Shown here piece by piece: positions 1-10,137 of a stretch of 10,137 nucleotides of DNA. Under the pieces are notes generated by a model. That model was not told the DNA's origin and did not search any database. It saw only the letters and a program-made list of their open reading frames with translations. The translations under genes and the position numbers were made by a program. Origin of the DNA: Dunaliella salina (lineage: Eukaryota; Chlorophyta; Chlorophyceae; Chlamydomonadales; Dunaliellaceae); NCBI GenBank assembly GCA_002284615.2, contig MU070450.1:23695-33831 (forward strand). Reading direction: 5' to 3'. How positions within the stretch are numbered: position 1 is the first letter of the stretch; the number at the start of each line of letters is the position of its first letter.

Positions 1-22
1 TATTCACCTCCTAACCCCTCAC

Positions 23-9873
<9,851 letters not shown>

Positions 9874-10137
9874 CTGCATAGAACATCCATTCTTTACTGA
9901 TTTCTCTGGGCTGGTGCCACTGCATAAGGTATGCTTAATGCTTTTGAGGGGGTTTGCAGCTGTTTGATGCCATGGAAGGTTTGTTATCCTTGCTTGATTC
10001 TTTCACAAACTATGTGTGTGGCGTTCATCAAAATGACATTAAGGGTTCTCGTGCTCCCTGCCTAAATGATATAACCTTTCATTCAAAAAAATTCCCACAA
10101 CACCAACATGACCTCCTGTGTGTGTGTGTGTGTGTGT
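9874..10137 (-). other. Intron or upstream sequence ahead of the pore exon, partial
   Basis: No exon for S5 or the voltage sensor was recognised. The stretch is AT-rich with short stop-interrupted frames. At the far edge the minus strand has (CA)n ending in CACAG before GAGGTC, which looks like the repeat-made acceptor at 3555, but the frames that follow reach stops without a convincing donor. Confidence 0.4.
10117..10137 (+). repeat. (TG)n microsatellite, cut by the window edge
   Basis: Twenty-one bases of alternating T and G up to the last base. The true length is unknown. Confidence 0.95.

Noticed and set aside
10080..10120. Possible minus-strand exon after a (CA)n-CAG acceptor near the right edge
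   Set aside because: Each frame reaches a stop after ten to thirty codons without a convincing GTG donor, and no S4 or S5 motif is visible.

Overview
The window looks like nuclear DNA of a unicellular eukaryote, most likely a chlorophyte green alga with long, repeat-rich introns (a Dunaliella-like genome is my best guess, by inference only). There is no prokaryotic gene organisation. Coding sequence occurs as short islands on the minus strand separated by introns full of dinucleotide repeats and minisatellites. Every inferred intron starts with GTG (mostly GTGAG or GTGCG) and ends with CAG.

Main result: the minus strand carries one large split gene, open at both window edges. It reads from high to low coordinates and encodes the C-terminal half of a six-transmembrane, voltage/cyclic-nucleotide-family cation channel (the superfamily of HCN, CNG, KCNH and plant Shaker channels). 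I placed twelve exons: pore helix, selectivity filter and S6 (9873-9633); C-linker (6418-6315, 5235-5123, 4468-4360); cyclic-nucleotide-binding-homology domain (cNBD) (3554-3409, 3280-3096, 2624-2544, 2029-1950); post-domain helix (1599-1467); and a hydrophilic tail (1277-1212, 1074-965, 242-23). Codon phase agrees at all eleven junctions, which strongly supports a single gene for the channel core. Assignment of the last three exons to the same gene is less certain. About 1.6 kb of the 10.1 kb is coding. S1-S5 must lie beyond the right edge, and the stop codon beyond the left edge.

Unusual channel features are an atypical filter (LTGFGD where K+ channels have T-V/I-G-Y/F-G-D), a phosphate-binding cassette that has lost its Glu and Arg, a roughly 90-residue Ser/Gly-rich insertion inside the cNBD beta-roll, and a frameshifting tandem duplication at the start of the pore exon.

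The rest is intron. On the plus strand it holds: a 124-bp (TG)n tract abutting a 3' splice site; a (CA)n tract beginning just after a 5' splice site; another (TG)n tract at 6050-6131 and one running off the right edge; a 41-bp minisatellite (5455-6028); a 69-bp pyrimidine-rich minisatellite (8500-9068); a 34-bp tandem array (4105-4245); an 84-bp duplication (2717-2885); a ~200-bp foldback hairpin (8002-8199); and inverted repeats between 6.8 and 7.8 kb that look like decayed small transposable elements. No tRNA, rRNA, CRISPR array or promoter was recognised. The long Cys-Val, His-Thr and Cys/His/Ser open frames are products of the repeats.
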